From the NCBI GenBank assembly GCA_052143535.1, contig JBKQSS010000066.1, forward strand, positions 137,412-201,411: DNA of 64,000 nt, in the 5' to 3' direction. The translations under genes and the position numbers were made by a program. This stretch comes from JADGRA01 sp052143535 (lineage in GTDB: Bacteria; Myxococcota; Myxococcia; Myxococcales; Myxococcaceae). This document shows, in pieces, positions 24,393-32,147 of the stretch (position 1 is the stretch's first letter; each line of letters starts with the position of its first letter). Below the pieces are notes generated by a model. The model was not told where the DNA came from and did no database searches. It worked only from the letters and a program-made list of their open reading frames with translations.

Positions 24393-25966
24393 GGCGCGCT
24401 CTCGTTGCCGCGGTTTGCCTACTGGCAACTGGTTGCAGCTTTGCCCCGCCTAAGCCCGACCTGGAGCTACCACTGCCGCCCGAGAAGCCGCAGGCCGACG
24501 CAGGCCCTGCCGCCACCATCCCTGGAGAAGGGGTGCTGGCCCAGAGACCGGCCATTCCGCCGCTCGGCCCCTTCGAAGCACCCGTGCCCACCGTCATCAC
24601 GCTCCAGAACGGACTCAAGTTGTATGTGGTGGAACGCCGCAGCGCCGGGCTGGAGGCGCTGGCCTTCATCACTCGCCATGGCGCCGCGGCGGACCCTTCT
24701 GGGAAAGAGGGCCTGGCCTCGCTGGCGGCGGAAATGCTCCAGGCAGGAAGCGCGGGCAAGTCACAAGCCGAAGTGGCCGCTGCCGCCGACGCCATGGGAG
24801 CCAACCTCGCCGTCTTCGCCTCGACCGACGCACTGTCCATTGGACTGTCCGCCCTGGCCCCGAGGCTAGGTGAGATGTCTGCGTTGCTCGCCGACGTTGC
24901 GCTCCGGCCAAACCTCAAGCCATCGGATTGGAAGAAAGCGCAAGGCCAACGCCTTGGAGAGCTCACGGCGGCAGAGAGCGAGCCGGAGGTGGCGGCACGG
25001 GCCGCCCTGCTGGCCGCGCTTTACGGGAACGGCCCGTTGGGCCACCTGCCCCAGGGGACTCTCGGCTCGGTGAAACGGCTGCGACTCACCGACGTCAAGA
25101 GTTTCCTCGCCTCCGTCGCGCCGGAAGACTCGGCAATCGTGGCCGTCGGCAGCGCGTCTGCCGGCACAGTGCGCTCGGCCCTGGACGGGGCTTTCGGCTC
25201 GTGGAAGGTGGCCGGCCGGGTCTCGACTCAACGCCCCCTCCAGACGCAGCCACTCACTTGGCCGCGCTTCGTGCTGGTGAATTTTCCCGACAAGCCCCAA
25301 TCGGTGGTGCTCGTTGGGCAGCCCAGCGTCCCGCGTTCCTCGCCCGATGTCCTCGCGTTGGAACTCGCCAACACCATCGTCGGCGGCAGCTTCACCAGCC
25401 GCCTCAACCAGAACTTGCGAGAGCAGCACGGGTATAGCTACGGGGCCTTCAGTGCTTTCCTCTTTGGAAGAGGCCCAGGCCCGTTCGGGGTTCAGACGAG
25501 CGTCCAGACCGACGTTACCGGGAAGGCCGTGGCCGAGGTTTTCAACGAACTGAACCGGATGGTGGCCGAGCCCCTCTCCACCGAGGAGGTGAGCAAGGGC
25601 AAGGCGCTGCTTGCCTTCCAACTCGTGGAAAACCTCCAGAGCGTGGCGGCGACGACGCGCGCTGTGGGAAATATTTTCCTCTTCGATTTGCCGCTCGATG
25701 AGTACCGCACCTTCGTCAGCCGGCTCGAGGCCCTCACTCCGGCGACCGTTCAGGAGGCCGTGCGCCGGACGCTTCATCCCGAAGGGATGGCGCTGGCCAT
25801 TGCCGGTGATGCCAAAGTCATTCTTCCCCAGCTCAAGGCCGAGGCCGCTCTAAACCTTCCCTCACCCCAGCTTCGGGACGCCGAGGGGAAGCTGCTCGGC
25901 AAGTCTAAGCCAGTGGCCAGCGCCGCGGCCGCATCCGTTGGTTCACAGCCGCCGCCCCATCCCTAA
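24389..25966 (+). CDS. M16-family lipoprotein, non-catalytic subunit
   Basis: 525 aa. Lipoprotein signal M-R-R-A-L-V-A-A-V-C-L-L-A-T-G-C, so membrane-anchored in the periplasm or at the outer membrane. Two M16 halves are recognisable (F-I-T-R-H-G-A-A-A-D-P-S-G-K-E-G-L-A at the usual zinc position; E-Q-H-G-Y-S-Y-G in the C-terminal half). The HxxEH motif is replaced by L-A-S-L-A-A-E, so it cannot bind catalytic zinc. It overlaps the catalytic gene by ATGA at 24389, which supports a fixed 1:1 complex. Confidence 0.88.
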   Translation: MRRALVAAVCLLATGCSFAPPKPDLELPLPPEKPQADAGPAATIPGEGVLAQRPAIPPLGPFEAPVPTVITLQNGLKLYVVERRSAGLEALAFITRHGAAADPSGKEGLASLAAEMLQAGSAGKSQAEVAAAADAMGANLAVFASTDALSIGLSALAPRLGEMSALLADVALRPNLKPSDWKKAQGQRLGELTAAESEPEVAARAALLAALYGNGPLGHLPQGTLGSVKRLRLTDVKSFLASVAPEDSAIVAVGSASAGTVRSALDGAFGSWKVAGRVSTQRPLQTQPLTWPRFVLVNFPDKPQSVVLVGQPSVPRSSPDVLALELANTIVGGSFTSRLNQNLREQHGYSYGAFSAFLFGRGPGPFGVQTSVQTDVTGKAVAEVFNELNRMVAEPLSTEEVSKGKALLAFQLVENLQSVAATTRAVGNIFLFDLPLDEYRTFVSRLEALTPATVQEAVRRTLHPEGMALAIAGDAKVILPQLKAEAALNLPSPQLRDAEGKLLGKSKPVASAAAASVGSQPPPHP

Positions 25967-26092
25967 ACCTGGAAGTCTCACCGTCGGCGCCCTTCCCTTT
26001 CACCCCGCAGGTGGTAGTCAGGCTGTCAGCTGCGCATCACCGGCGGGTCCACGCAATCGTGGTCGACGCCTAGAGCGGAGGAGGAGCCCAAA

Positions 26093-27403
26093 ATGGACGG
26101 ACGAGGCTGTCTGCTGGACCAATCCAGCCGACGCATGCGGTTGCCTTCAGCCGGAGCGCGCCCGCGTCTCGTGATGGGCCGGAAGGGACGGTTCGCTGCG
26201 GTAGCTGGCTGCCTTCTCATGGGGTGCACACCCTTCGCCCCAGAGTCCCTCGAGAAGGCCGATTTCTTGACGCGCGCCCAGACACGCCAGGGAGATGGGC
26301 TCCAGGTCTCGGTCGCGGCGCTTAGCCCAGCCGAAAGCCGTCGCTATCTCGGCGAGGACCTGGCCGGCAGGGGGGTCCAGCCAGTCTGGCTGCGGATTGA
26401 AAACCAGAACGACTTTCCCGTCCGCTACCTGCCAGTCTGGACCGACCCGAGTTACTTCTCGCCGTCGGAGGTGGCCTTCATGTTCCATCACTTCCTCGGC
26501 AGCGGGGACAACCAGCGCATCGACGAATACTTCTTCAAAACAGCCCTCGACGGCTTTGTTCCCCCAAAGAGCAGCGCCTCCGGCTTTGTCTTCGCCCACG
26601 CAAGCGAAGGCACCAAGTACGTCAACGTGGCGCTGTTCTCCGACCGGAAGCTGACGCAGTTCCGCGTGGTGGTACCTGTCCCGGGCGGCAAATGGGACTT
26701 TCAACGCGTGGATTTCAAGAACCTGTATCCGGCGGGCAAGGTCGTCGACCTCGACCTCCCAGGGCTCAAGGCGGCACTGGAGGCGCTGCCCTGTTGCGTC
26801 ACCAACAAGGAGGGGACGCGGTGGGGAGACCCGCTCAATCTGGTCGTCATCGGTAACCCACCACACATGGTCTTTCCTTTCGTCGAGCGTGGTTGGCACC
26901 TAACGGAGCCCTTCGACTTGGCTGCTTCGCGGAAAGCAGCCATGGCCTTCGTTTTCGGTGAGGCGTACGAGTCCTCGCCCGTCAGCCCTCTGTATGTGTT
27001 CGGCCGCCCACAGGATTTTGCCTTGCAAAAAATCCGCAACAAAATCAGTCAGCGGAATCACCTCCGCGGCTGGCTCGCACCGTTTACCTACCAAGGCCAA
27101 AGGGTGTGGGTGGGGCAAATCAGCCGGGACATCGGCGTTCGGCTCACGACGAAATCCTGGTACCTCACGACCCACAAAATCGACCCAGAAGTCGACGCTG
27201 ACCGGAACTACCTGCTGCAAGACCTCGCCGCCTCTGGCTTCGTCCATGCAATCGGCGCCGTCGGAGGTGTGGGCGCTGCGCCCATCACCGCTCCGCGAGG
27301 AAACCTTACTGGCGACCCTTACTTTACGGATGGGAGGAGGCTTGTTGTGTTCCTGGGCAACGAGCCGGCCGGTTTCGACCAGATGGAGTTCGTCAAGTGG
27401 TAA
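26093..27403 (+). CDS. LssY C-terminal-domain lipoprotein
   Basis: 436 aa. ATG 26093 has a very strong ribosome-binding site (GGAGGAGG, 8 bases upstream), but the lipoprotein signal begins only at Met28 (M-G-R-K-G-R-F-A-A-V-A-G-C-L-L-M-G-C). The true start may therefore be 26174, which lacks a ribosome-binding site. The second half has the features of the LssY_C domain: L-N-L-V-V-I-G, G-W-H-L-T-E, S-P-L-Y-V-F-G-R-P-Q-D-F-A-L-Q-K, and W-V-G-Q-I-S-R-D-I-G. LssY_C was named from a Legionella secretion-associated protein; its biochemical role is unclear. Followed after ~70 bases by a TAXI protein gene on the same strand. Confidence 0.75.
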   Translation: MDGRGCLLDQSSRRMRLPSAGARPRLVMGRKGRFAAVAGCLLMGCTPFAPESLEKADFLTRAQTRQGDGLQVSVAALSPAESRRYLGEDLAGRGVQPVWLRIENQNDFPVRYLPVWTDPSYFSPSEVAFMFHHFLGSGDNQRIDEYFFKTALDGFVPPKSSASGFVFAHASEGTKYVNVALFSDRKLTQFRVVVPVPGGKWDFQRVDFKNLYPAGKVVDLDLPGLKAALEALPCCVTNKEGTRWGDPLNLVVIGNPPHMVFPFVERGWHLTEPFDLAASRKAAMAFVFGEAYESSPVSPLYVFGRPQDFALQKIRNKISQRNHLRGWLAPFTYQGQRVWVGQISRDIGVRLTTKSWYLTTHKIDPEVDADRNYLLQDLAASGFVHAIGAVGGVGAAPITAPRGNLTGDPYFTDGRRLVVFLGNEPAGFDQMEFVKW

Positions 27404-27472
27404 CCGAGCCCTTGCCGCAGGCGGCGCCAGCGTGCGCGGCGCCCCACGTCCAGGTTGTCCGCAGGTAGGAAA

Positions 27473-28798
27473 GTGGACCGGAGCGACGTGACCCCCTCAC
27501 CACGCCCCAGTGTCCGCCGCCTCCGCTGGTACCTGGCGTTGGCGGGGGTTGTTGCGGCCACACTGGCCGCCCTCTGGTTCCTGGGCCCTCGCCTCGCCGG
27601 GCCTCCTCGGACCATCACGCTGGCGACCGGCCTCGATGGCGGCGCCTACGCGGCGCTGGGCCCGCGCTATCAGAAGATTCTTGCGCGAAGCGGTATCACC
27701 GTCAGGCTCCTGCCGACCCATGGCGACGTCGATAACCTGTCGAAGCTTCGTGACCCCCGCTCGGGGGTGAGCGCGGCTTTTGTCCAGGCCGGCATTGCTG
27801 CTGACGCGGAGAAAGACGGGGTCTCCTCGCTCGGTACCCTCATGTACTCCCCGATGTGGGTGTTCGAGCGGGCAGAGCACCCCGGGGTTGGTTTGGGAAA
27901 CCTCGCCGGAAAGCGTCTTTCGATTGGACCTGTGGGAAGCGGCACGCGCTTCCAGTCGCTGAAGCTGTTGGCGCTGGAAGGAGTAGACCCGACGGCTGTT
28001 GACCTGAAGGCATATACGCCCGCGGACGCCGAAAGGGCCTTGGGCCGCCAGGAACTTGATGCCGCGATCATCGTCGCCGGCTGGGAGTCGCCGGTCATTC
28101 GCCGACTGATGGCCGACCCCCGCGTTTGGCTCGTGAACTTTCCCCGGGCGGATGCGTTCGTCGCGCTCAGGCCTTTTCTAACCAAGCTCGTGATTCCGAT
28201 GGGCGTGGGGGACCTGGCGAAGAACCTACCTCGGACGGACGTGACACTGCTGTCCACTAAGGTCAGCCTCCTCATCCGAGAGGACCTCCATCCCGCCCTG
28301 CAGTACCTTTTGCTCGACGCGGCCACGGAAATCCATGGCGGCCCGGCCCTCTTTCAGCACGCTGGACAGTTTCCAGCCGGCGAGCCGATGGATGTCCCCC
28401 TCAGCTCGGATGCGCAGCACTTCTACAAGTCGGGCCTACCTTTTCTCTACCGCTACTTTCCGTTCTGGTTCGCAGTCCTTGTGGAACGTCTTCTCATCCT
28501 GCTGATTCCAGTTGTCGGTGTCCTTTACCCCCTGCTGCGTGTGGCCCCGGCGCTTTACTTCGGCGTCATGCAGCGGCGGATAGTCGTGCTGTACAGGGAA
28601 CTGAAGCTGGTCGAACGGGACCTCGACGAGGGGCATACCGATAAAGTGAGTTTGGTGTCGCGAGTCGACAAAGTGCAGGAGAGAGCCAATCGCCTGCGTG
28701 TGCCGCTGAACCTCAGCCAAAGCCTCTATCACCTCAAGGCCCATATTCAGTTCGTTCGGGGACGCATTGCCGGGACGGTGTTGTCGGCGAACACCTGA
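27473..28798 (+). CDS. TAXI-family (TRAP-type) solute-binding protein, membrane-anchored
   Basis: 441 aa. One membrane span near residues 18-38, then a TAXI/NMT1-like periplasmic binding domain (I-T-L-A-T-G-L-D-G-G-A-Y, L-S-I-G-P-V-G-S-G-T-R). Unlike ordinary TAXI proteins it has a second hydrophobic region near 345-375 (L-L-I-L-L-I-P-V-V-G-V-L-Y-P-L-L) and a cytoplasmic charged tail. No TRAP permease genes are adjacent, so it may sense or present a ligand rather than feed a transporter. Start uncertain: GTG 27473 chosen, TTG 27455 or GTG 27488 possible. Confidence 0.75.
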   Translation: MDRSDVTPSPRPSVRRLRWYLALAGVVAATLAALWFLGPRLAGPPRTITLATGLDGGAYAALGPRYQKILARSGITVRLLPTHGDVDNLSKLRDPRSGVSAAFVQAGIAADAEKDGVSSLGTLMYSPMWVFERAEHPGVGLGNLAGKRLSIGPVGSGTRFQSLKLLALEGVDPTAVDLKAYTPADAERALGRQELDAAIIVAGWESPVIRRLMADPRVWLVNFPRADAFVALRPFLTKLVIPMGVGDLAKNLPRTDVTLLSTKVSLLIREDLHPALQYLLLDAATEIHGGPALFQHAGQFPAGEPMDVPLSSDAQHFYKSGLPFLYRYFPFWFAVLVERLLILLIPVVGVLYPLLRVAPALYFGVMQRRIVVLYRELKLVERDLDEGHTDKVSLVSRVDKVQERANRLRVPLNLSQSLYHLKAHIQFVRGRIAGTVLSANT

Positions 28799-28821
28799 AC
28801 CATCGAAGATCGGGGCCACGG

Positions 28822-29502
28822 TCAGCGACGGGGCCGCATCCGGTACTTCACAAACGACGCCGCATCCGTGAACTGGAAGTACGGGTTTTGAGCCGCTTCG
28901 CGCCCTAGGGAGGAGACCGGGATGTCGCCGTAATCATGGCCCGGAAACAACCGCGTAGTGCCGGGCAGCTTCCCGAGGACGCCCGTTAACGAGTGGAACA
29001 TCTGCCCAGGGTCACCGCCTTGAAAGTCACAGCGCCCACAGCCGTTGACGAAGAGAGTGTCCCCCGCGACGAGCGCGTCGCCCGCGAGTAGACATTGCGA
29101 GCCCGGAGTGTGGCCCGGGGTGTGGATGGCCCGGGCAGCCACGCCACCCAACGGGACCGGGTCGCCCGGGCCAAGACGCCGAAGAGCATCCCCGAAGGCC
29201 CGGAGGTCATCGGAGAAGTCTATTTCCGCTCGCTGGGCGTAGACCGGCAGGTCATGTCGCTGGAGTAACTCGGCCACGCCGTTGATGTGGTCCTTGTGGC
29301 TGTGGGTGAGAAGGATTCCGGCCAACGTCTTCTGCTGTGCGGCGCAGGCTGCTTCAATGGCGCCGACATCCCAAGCCGGGTCCACCACACACACGTCCGG
29401 GCTGCCGTCGGCCCCCACCAGATAGATGAAGTTCTGCATCGGGCCGAGCGGAAACTGGTGAACGAAGACAGCTCGGGAGGGCTCTACTGGGGGAGCGGAC
29501 AC
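28822..29502 (-). CDS. Metallo-beta-lactamase-fold hydrolase (glyoxalase II-like)
   Basis: 226 aa cytoplasmic. Metal-binding motifs are complete: H-S-H-K-D-H, the H in H-T-P-G-H-T-P-G, D in G-D-T-L-F, and the final H in G-H-D-Y-G-D. The pattern T-L-F-V-N-G-C-G-R-C-D-F and the short C-terminus place it with glyoxalase II/persulfide dioxygenase-like hydrolases; the exact substrate is not clear. The GTG start lies 9 bases after the small ORF at 29512-29772, at the end of the leftward cluster with parE. Convergent with the TAXI gene. Confidence 0.88.
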   Translation of the reverse strand: MSAPPVEPSRAVFVHQFPLGPMQNFIYLVGADGSPDVCVVDPAWDVGAIEAACAAQQKTLAGILLTHSHKDHINGVAELLQRHDLPVYAQRAEIDFSDDLRAFGDALRRLGPGDPVPLGGVAARAIHTPGHTPGSQCLLAGDALVAGDTLFVNGCGRCDFQGGDPGQMFHSLTGVLGKLPGTTRLFPGHDYGDIPVSSLGREAAQNPYFQFTDAASFVKYRMRPRR

Positions 29503-29511
29503 GGTAGTGCT

Positions 29512-29772
29512 CTAATGGTCCCACTGCGACGGGGGCGCGTCCAGGCCCTTCCTCGCTTCGCGCCGCCCTTCAACATCGGCTCGCCGCCACGACAGTGCCG
29601 CCTCTGTACCGGAAACATCCGCCGGAAGCTCGCCAGCACCGAAACGTCGGCTGCGTCGCGGTGTGCCAACGCGCGCTGTTGCCATCTCGACCGCGGAGGG
29701 ATTGCCCCGAGAAGCGCTCTCTTCGCGGTGGCCCTCCTGAGCGTCGAGTCGACTCGAAGACGCGGTGCTCAT
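29512..29772 (-). CDS. Possible small hypothetical protein between acetyltransferase and MBL genes
   Basis: 86 aa. The ATG at 29772 overlaps the stop of the GNAT gene (ATGA), and the TAG lies 9 bases before the MBL gene start, so the ORF exactly fills the gap. The protein is hydrophilic, rich in R, A, S and E (D-A-Q-E-G-H-R-E-E-S, R-R-S-R-R-F-G-A), with no signal, membrane span or family I recognise. The fit to the gap favours a real gene; the low-complexity composition in GC-rich DNA argues for caution. Confidence 0.4.
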   Translation of the reverse strand: MSTASSSRLDAQEGHREESASRGNPSAVEMATARVGTPRRSRRFGAGELPADVSGTEAALSWRRADVEGRREARKGLDAPPSQWDH

Positions 29773-30197
29773 TTGAGGCGGTGCCGCATGTGACGGTGTG
29801 CAATCCCCACCTCGACGAAGGGCTCGCCGAAGGCCTGGTAGTCGAGCCCGGCATAGAAACCGACCGCAGCCTCGCGAGCGTGCAGAGTTACTGTGCGAAA
29901 GCCGCGCCGCGCGACTTCCTCTTCGAGCGTCCGGACGAGTTGCTGGCCGATGCCGCTGCGCTGACGCTTCGGTTCGACTGCCATCTGGAAGAGCCGGCCG
30001 GTGAGCGGCCCCTCGGGATGAAATAGGACGCACCCCACCACTTCGCTGGAGTCCAAAGCGAGCAGGTGCAGACTCTCATCTTCGAAGGGAAAGAGGGTGG
30101 CCTCGCGGGGGTGCCCCAAGGGAGCGCGCAGCACGCGCCAGCGCAACTCAACCTCAGCTTCGTGAAGCGGGTCCGACGTGCCGACCCAGCGCAGCAC
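29769..30197 (-). CDS. GNAT-family N-acetyltransferase
   Basis: 142 aa. Acetyl-CoA binding motif A is visible as M-A-V-E-P-K-R-Q-R-S-G-I-G-Q-Q-L-V-R, followed by V-T-L-H-A-R-E-A-A-V-G-F-Y-A-G-L-D-Y, typical of GNAT enzymes. Substrate unknown. GTG start 8 bases after the parE stop; probably cotranscribed with parE. Confidence 0.85.
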   Translation of the reverse strand: MLRWVGTSDPLHEAEVELRWRVLRAPLGHPREATLFPFEDESLHLLALDSSEVVGCVLFHPEGPLTGRLFQMAVEPKRQRSGIGQQLVRTLEEEVARRGFRTVTLHAREAAVGFYAGLDYQAFGEPFVEVGIAHRHMRHRLK

Positions 30198-30205
30198 GAC
30201 CGAGT

Positions 30206-32143
30206 TCAGACGTCGAGCTCCTCGCCGGCGACTTCACCTGCACGCTCCATGATGAATTTGAAGCGCGCGCTCACGTCCCGGCCCAGCAAATCGTTGATGA
30301 CCCGGTCGGTTTCCAGCTCGTTGGAAATGGACACTCGGAGGCTGGCGCGGTGCTTCGGGTCGAGCGTGGTCGCTTTGAGGTCCTCCGCTTGCATTTCGCC
30401 GAGGCCCTTGAAGCGGGTGATGCTCGGCTTGGCATTCCCCTTCACCTTGTCCTTCAAAATCCGGTCTCGGTCCGCCTCGTCGAGAGCCCAGTAGGTCTCC
30501 TTGCCAATGTCGATGCGGTACAGCGGCGGCTGCGACAGGTGCACCACGCCGGCGACGATGAGTGGCCGCAGGTGTCGGTAGAAAAACGTCAGGAGCAGAG
30601 TGGCGATGTGGTGGCCGTCGGAGTCCGCGTCCATCAGCAGGAAGACTCGGCCGTACCGAAGCTTTGCCATGTCCAGCGTCGGACCAATGCCGCAACCGAG
30701 CGCGCTGACGATGTCCTGCAGTTCCTTGTTGCTCGACACCTTGTCCAGCGAGGCCTGCTCCGCGTTGAGCACCTTGCCCCGCAAGGGAAGAATGGCTTGG
30801 GTGCGCCGGTCGCGCCCCTGTTTGGCCGAGCCGCCGGCCGAGTCCCCCTCGACGATGAAGAGCTCACTCTCCCTCGGGTCGGTGGAGGCGCAATCGGCCA
30901 GCTTCCCGGGCAAGTTAAGGTGGTGGCTGACGCCCTTGCGGCTCACTGCCAGCGACGCCGCCCGAGAGGCTTCGCGAGCCCTCGCCGCGAGAATAATACG
31001 AGCGACGATGGACTCGGCCACGCTCTGGTTGTCGTTGAGCCACTTTTCCAGAGCCGGCCGAACAGCGGAGTCCACCGTGGCCATCATCTCCGGGTTATTG
31101 AGCCGTCCTTTGGTTTGCCCCTGGAACTGCGGCTCGAGGACATAGGTGGAGAGCAGCGCCACCATCCCCTCGCGGATGTCCTCAGCAGTGAGGCTGACGC
31201 CCTTGGGGGTGAGGCTGTGGGTCTCGATGTAGTTGCGGACGGCCTTCACCATCCCCGAGCGGAGCCCTGCCTCGTGCGTCCCCCCATTGGCGGTGGGAAT
31301 GCCATTGACGAAGGACAGGACGTGCTCGTCGGTAGATTCGGTCCAGCACAGCGCAAGCTCCAGCCGAACTCCGTTTTCACGCGTCAGGTAAAACTGCCCG
31401 CCCGTGGCCGGCACCGGCGCTTTGCCACGCTCGGCGATGAGCTTGGGGAGGTATTCGGCGATTCCCCCTTCGTGAAGAAAGGTCGACTCCAACGGGGGGC
31501 TCACCGTCTCGTCTCGGAAACGCACCACCATGCCCCGGTGCAGGTAACTCTTCGTCTCCAGCCGCTCGCGGATGAGCTCCGGGTCGAAGCGCAGCTTCTC
31601 TCCGAAAATCTCCACGTCCGGAGTGAAGGTCATGGTGGTCCCTGAACCGCGCGCCGGCCCCACCACCTTGAGCGCCGAGGTCGGCTTGCCGCGGGCGTAG
31701 GCCTGCTGGTGCCGCTTGCCGTCCCGGCGGACCTCGACCAGCAGTCTGCTGCTCAGCGCATTCACGACGCTGCTCCCCACTCCGTGCAGGCCGCCGGAGT
31801 GAAGGTAATTGCCCTGTTCGAATTTCCCGCCCGAGTGCAGCGTGGTGAGAATGACTTCCAGCGCCGGTTTCCGGTACTTGGTCATCACGTCGACCGGAAT
31901 ACCGCGACCGTCGTCGGCGACGGTGATCGTCTTGCCGTCTTTGTGGAGCGTCACCTCCACCTGAGTGGCGTAGCTGTTGATGACCTCGTCGACGCTGTTG
32001 TCGACAATCTCCCACAGCAGATGATGGTAGCCCGACGGGTCGGTTCCGCCGATGTACATGGCGGGGCGCTTGCGCACCGGTTCCAGGCCCTCCAGCACCT
32101 GGATGTCGCTGGCCGTGTAACTCGCCCTGCGTGCGGTGGCCAT
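30206..32143 (-). CDS. parE: Type IIA topoisomerase subunit B (ParE-like)
   Basis: 645 aa. ATPase GHKL domain (E-I-V-D-N-S-V-D-E, D-D-G-R-G-I-P, G-G-L-H-G-V-G), transducer domain, and TOPRIM domain with E-G-D-S-A-G-G, P-L-R-G-K and D-A-D-S-D-G. The length is ParE-like: the ~165-residue insertion of many Gram-negative GyrB proteins is missing. With ParC it should decatenate chromosomes after replication. The ATG is 4 bases after the parC stop, so the two subunits are made together. Confidence 0.9.
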   Translation of the reverse strand: MATARRASYTASDIQVLEGLEPVRKRPAMYIGGTDPSGYHHLLWEIVDNSVDEVINSYATQVEVTLHKDGKTITVADDGRGIPVDVMTKYRKPALEVILTTLHSGGKFEQGNYLHSGGLHGVGSSVVNALSSRLLVEVRRDGKRHQQAYARGKPTSALKVVGPARGSGTTMTFTPDVEIFGEKLRFDPELIRERLETKSYLHRGMVVRFRDETVSPPLESTFLHEGGIAEYLPKLIAERGKAPVPATGGQFYLTRENGVRLELALCWTESTDEHVLSFVNGIPTANGGTHEAGLRSGMVKAVRNYIETHSLTPKGVSLTAEDIREGMVALLSTYVLEPQFQGQTKGRLNNPEMMATVDSAVRPALEKWLNDNQSVAESIVARIILAARAREASRAASLAVSRKGVSHHLNLPGKLADCASTDPRESELFIVEGDSAGGSAKQGRDRRTQAILPLRGKVLNAEQASLDKVSSNKELQDIVSALGCGIGPTLDMAKLRYGRVFLLMDADSDGHHIATLLLTFFYRHLRPLIVAGVVHLSQPPLYRIDIGKETYWALDEADRDRILKDKVKGNAKPSITRFKGLGEMQAEDLKATTLDPKHRASLRVSISNELETDRVINDLLGRDVSARFKFIMERAGEVAGEELDV

Positions 32144-32147
32144 GGCC

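Noticed and set aside
29773..30033. Extension of the small minus-strand ORF over the acetyltransferase gene
   Set aside because: The overlapping part is a frame shadow of a clear GNAT gene; only the part after the GNAT stop is plausible.
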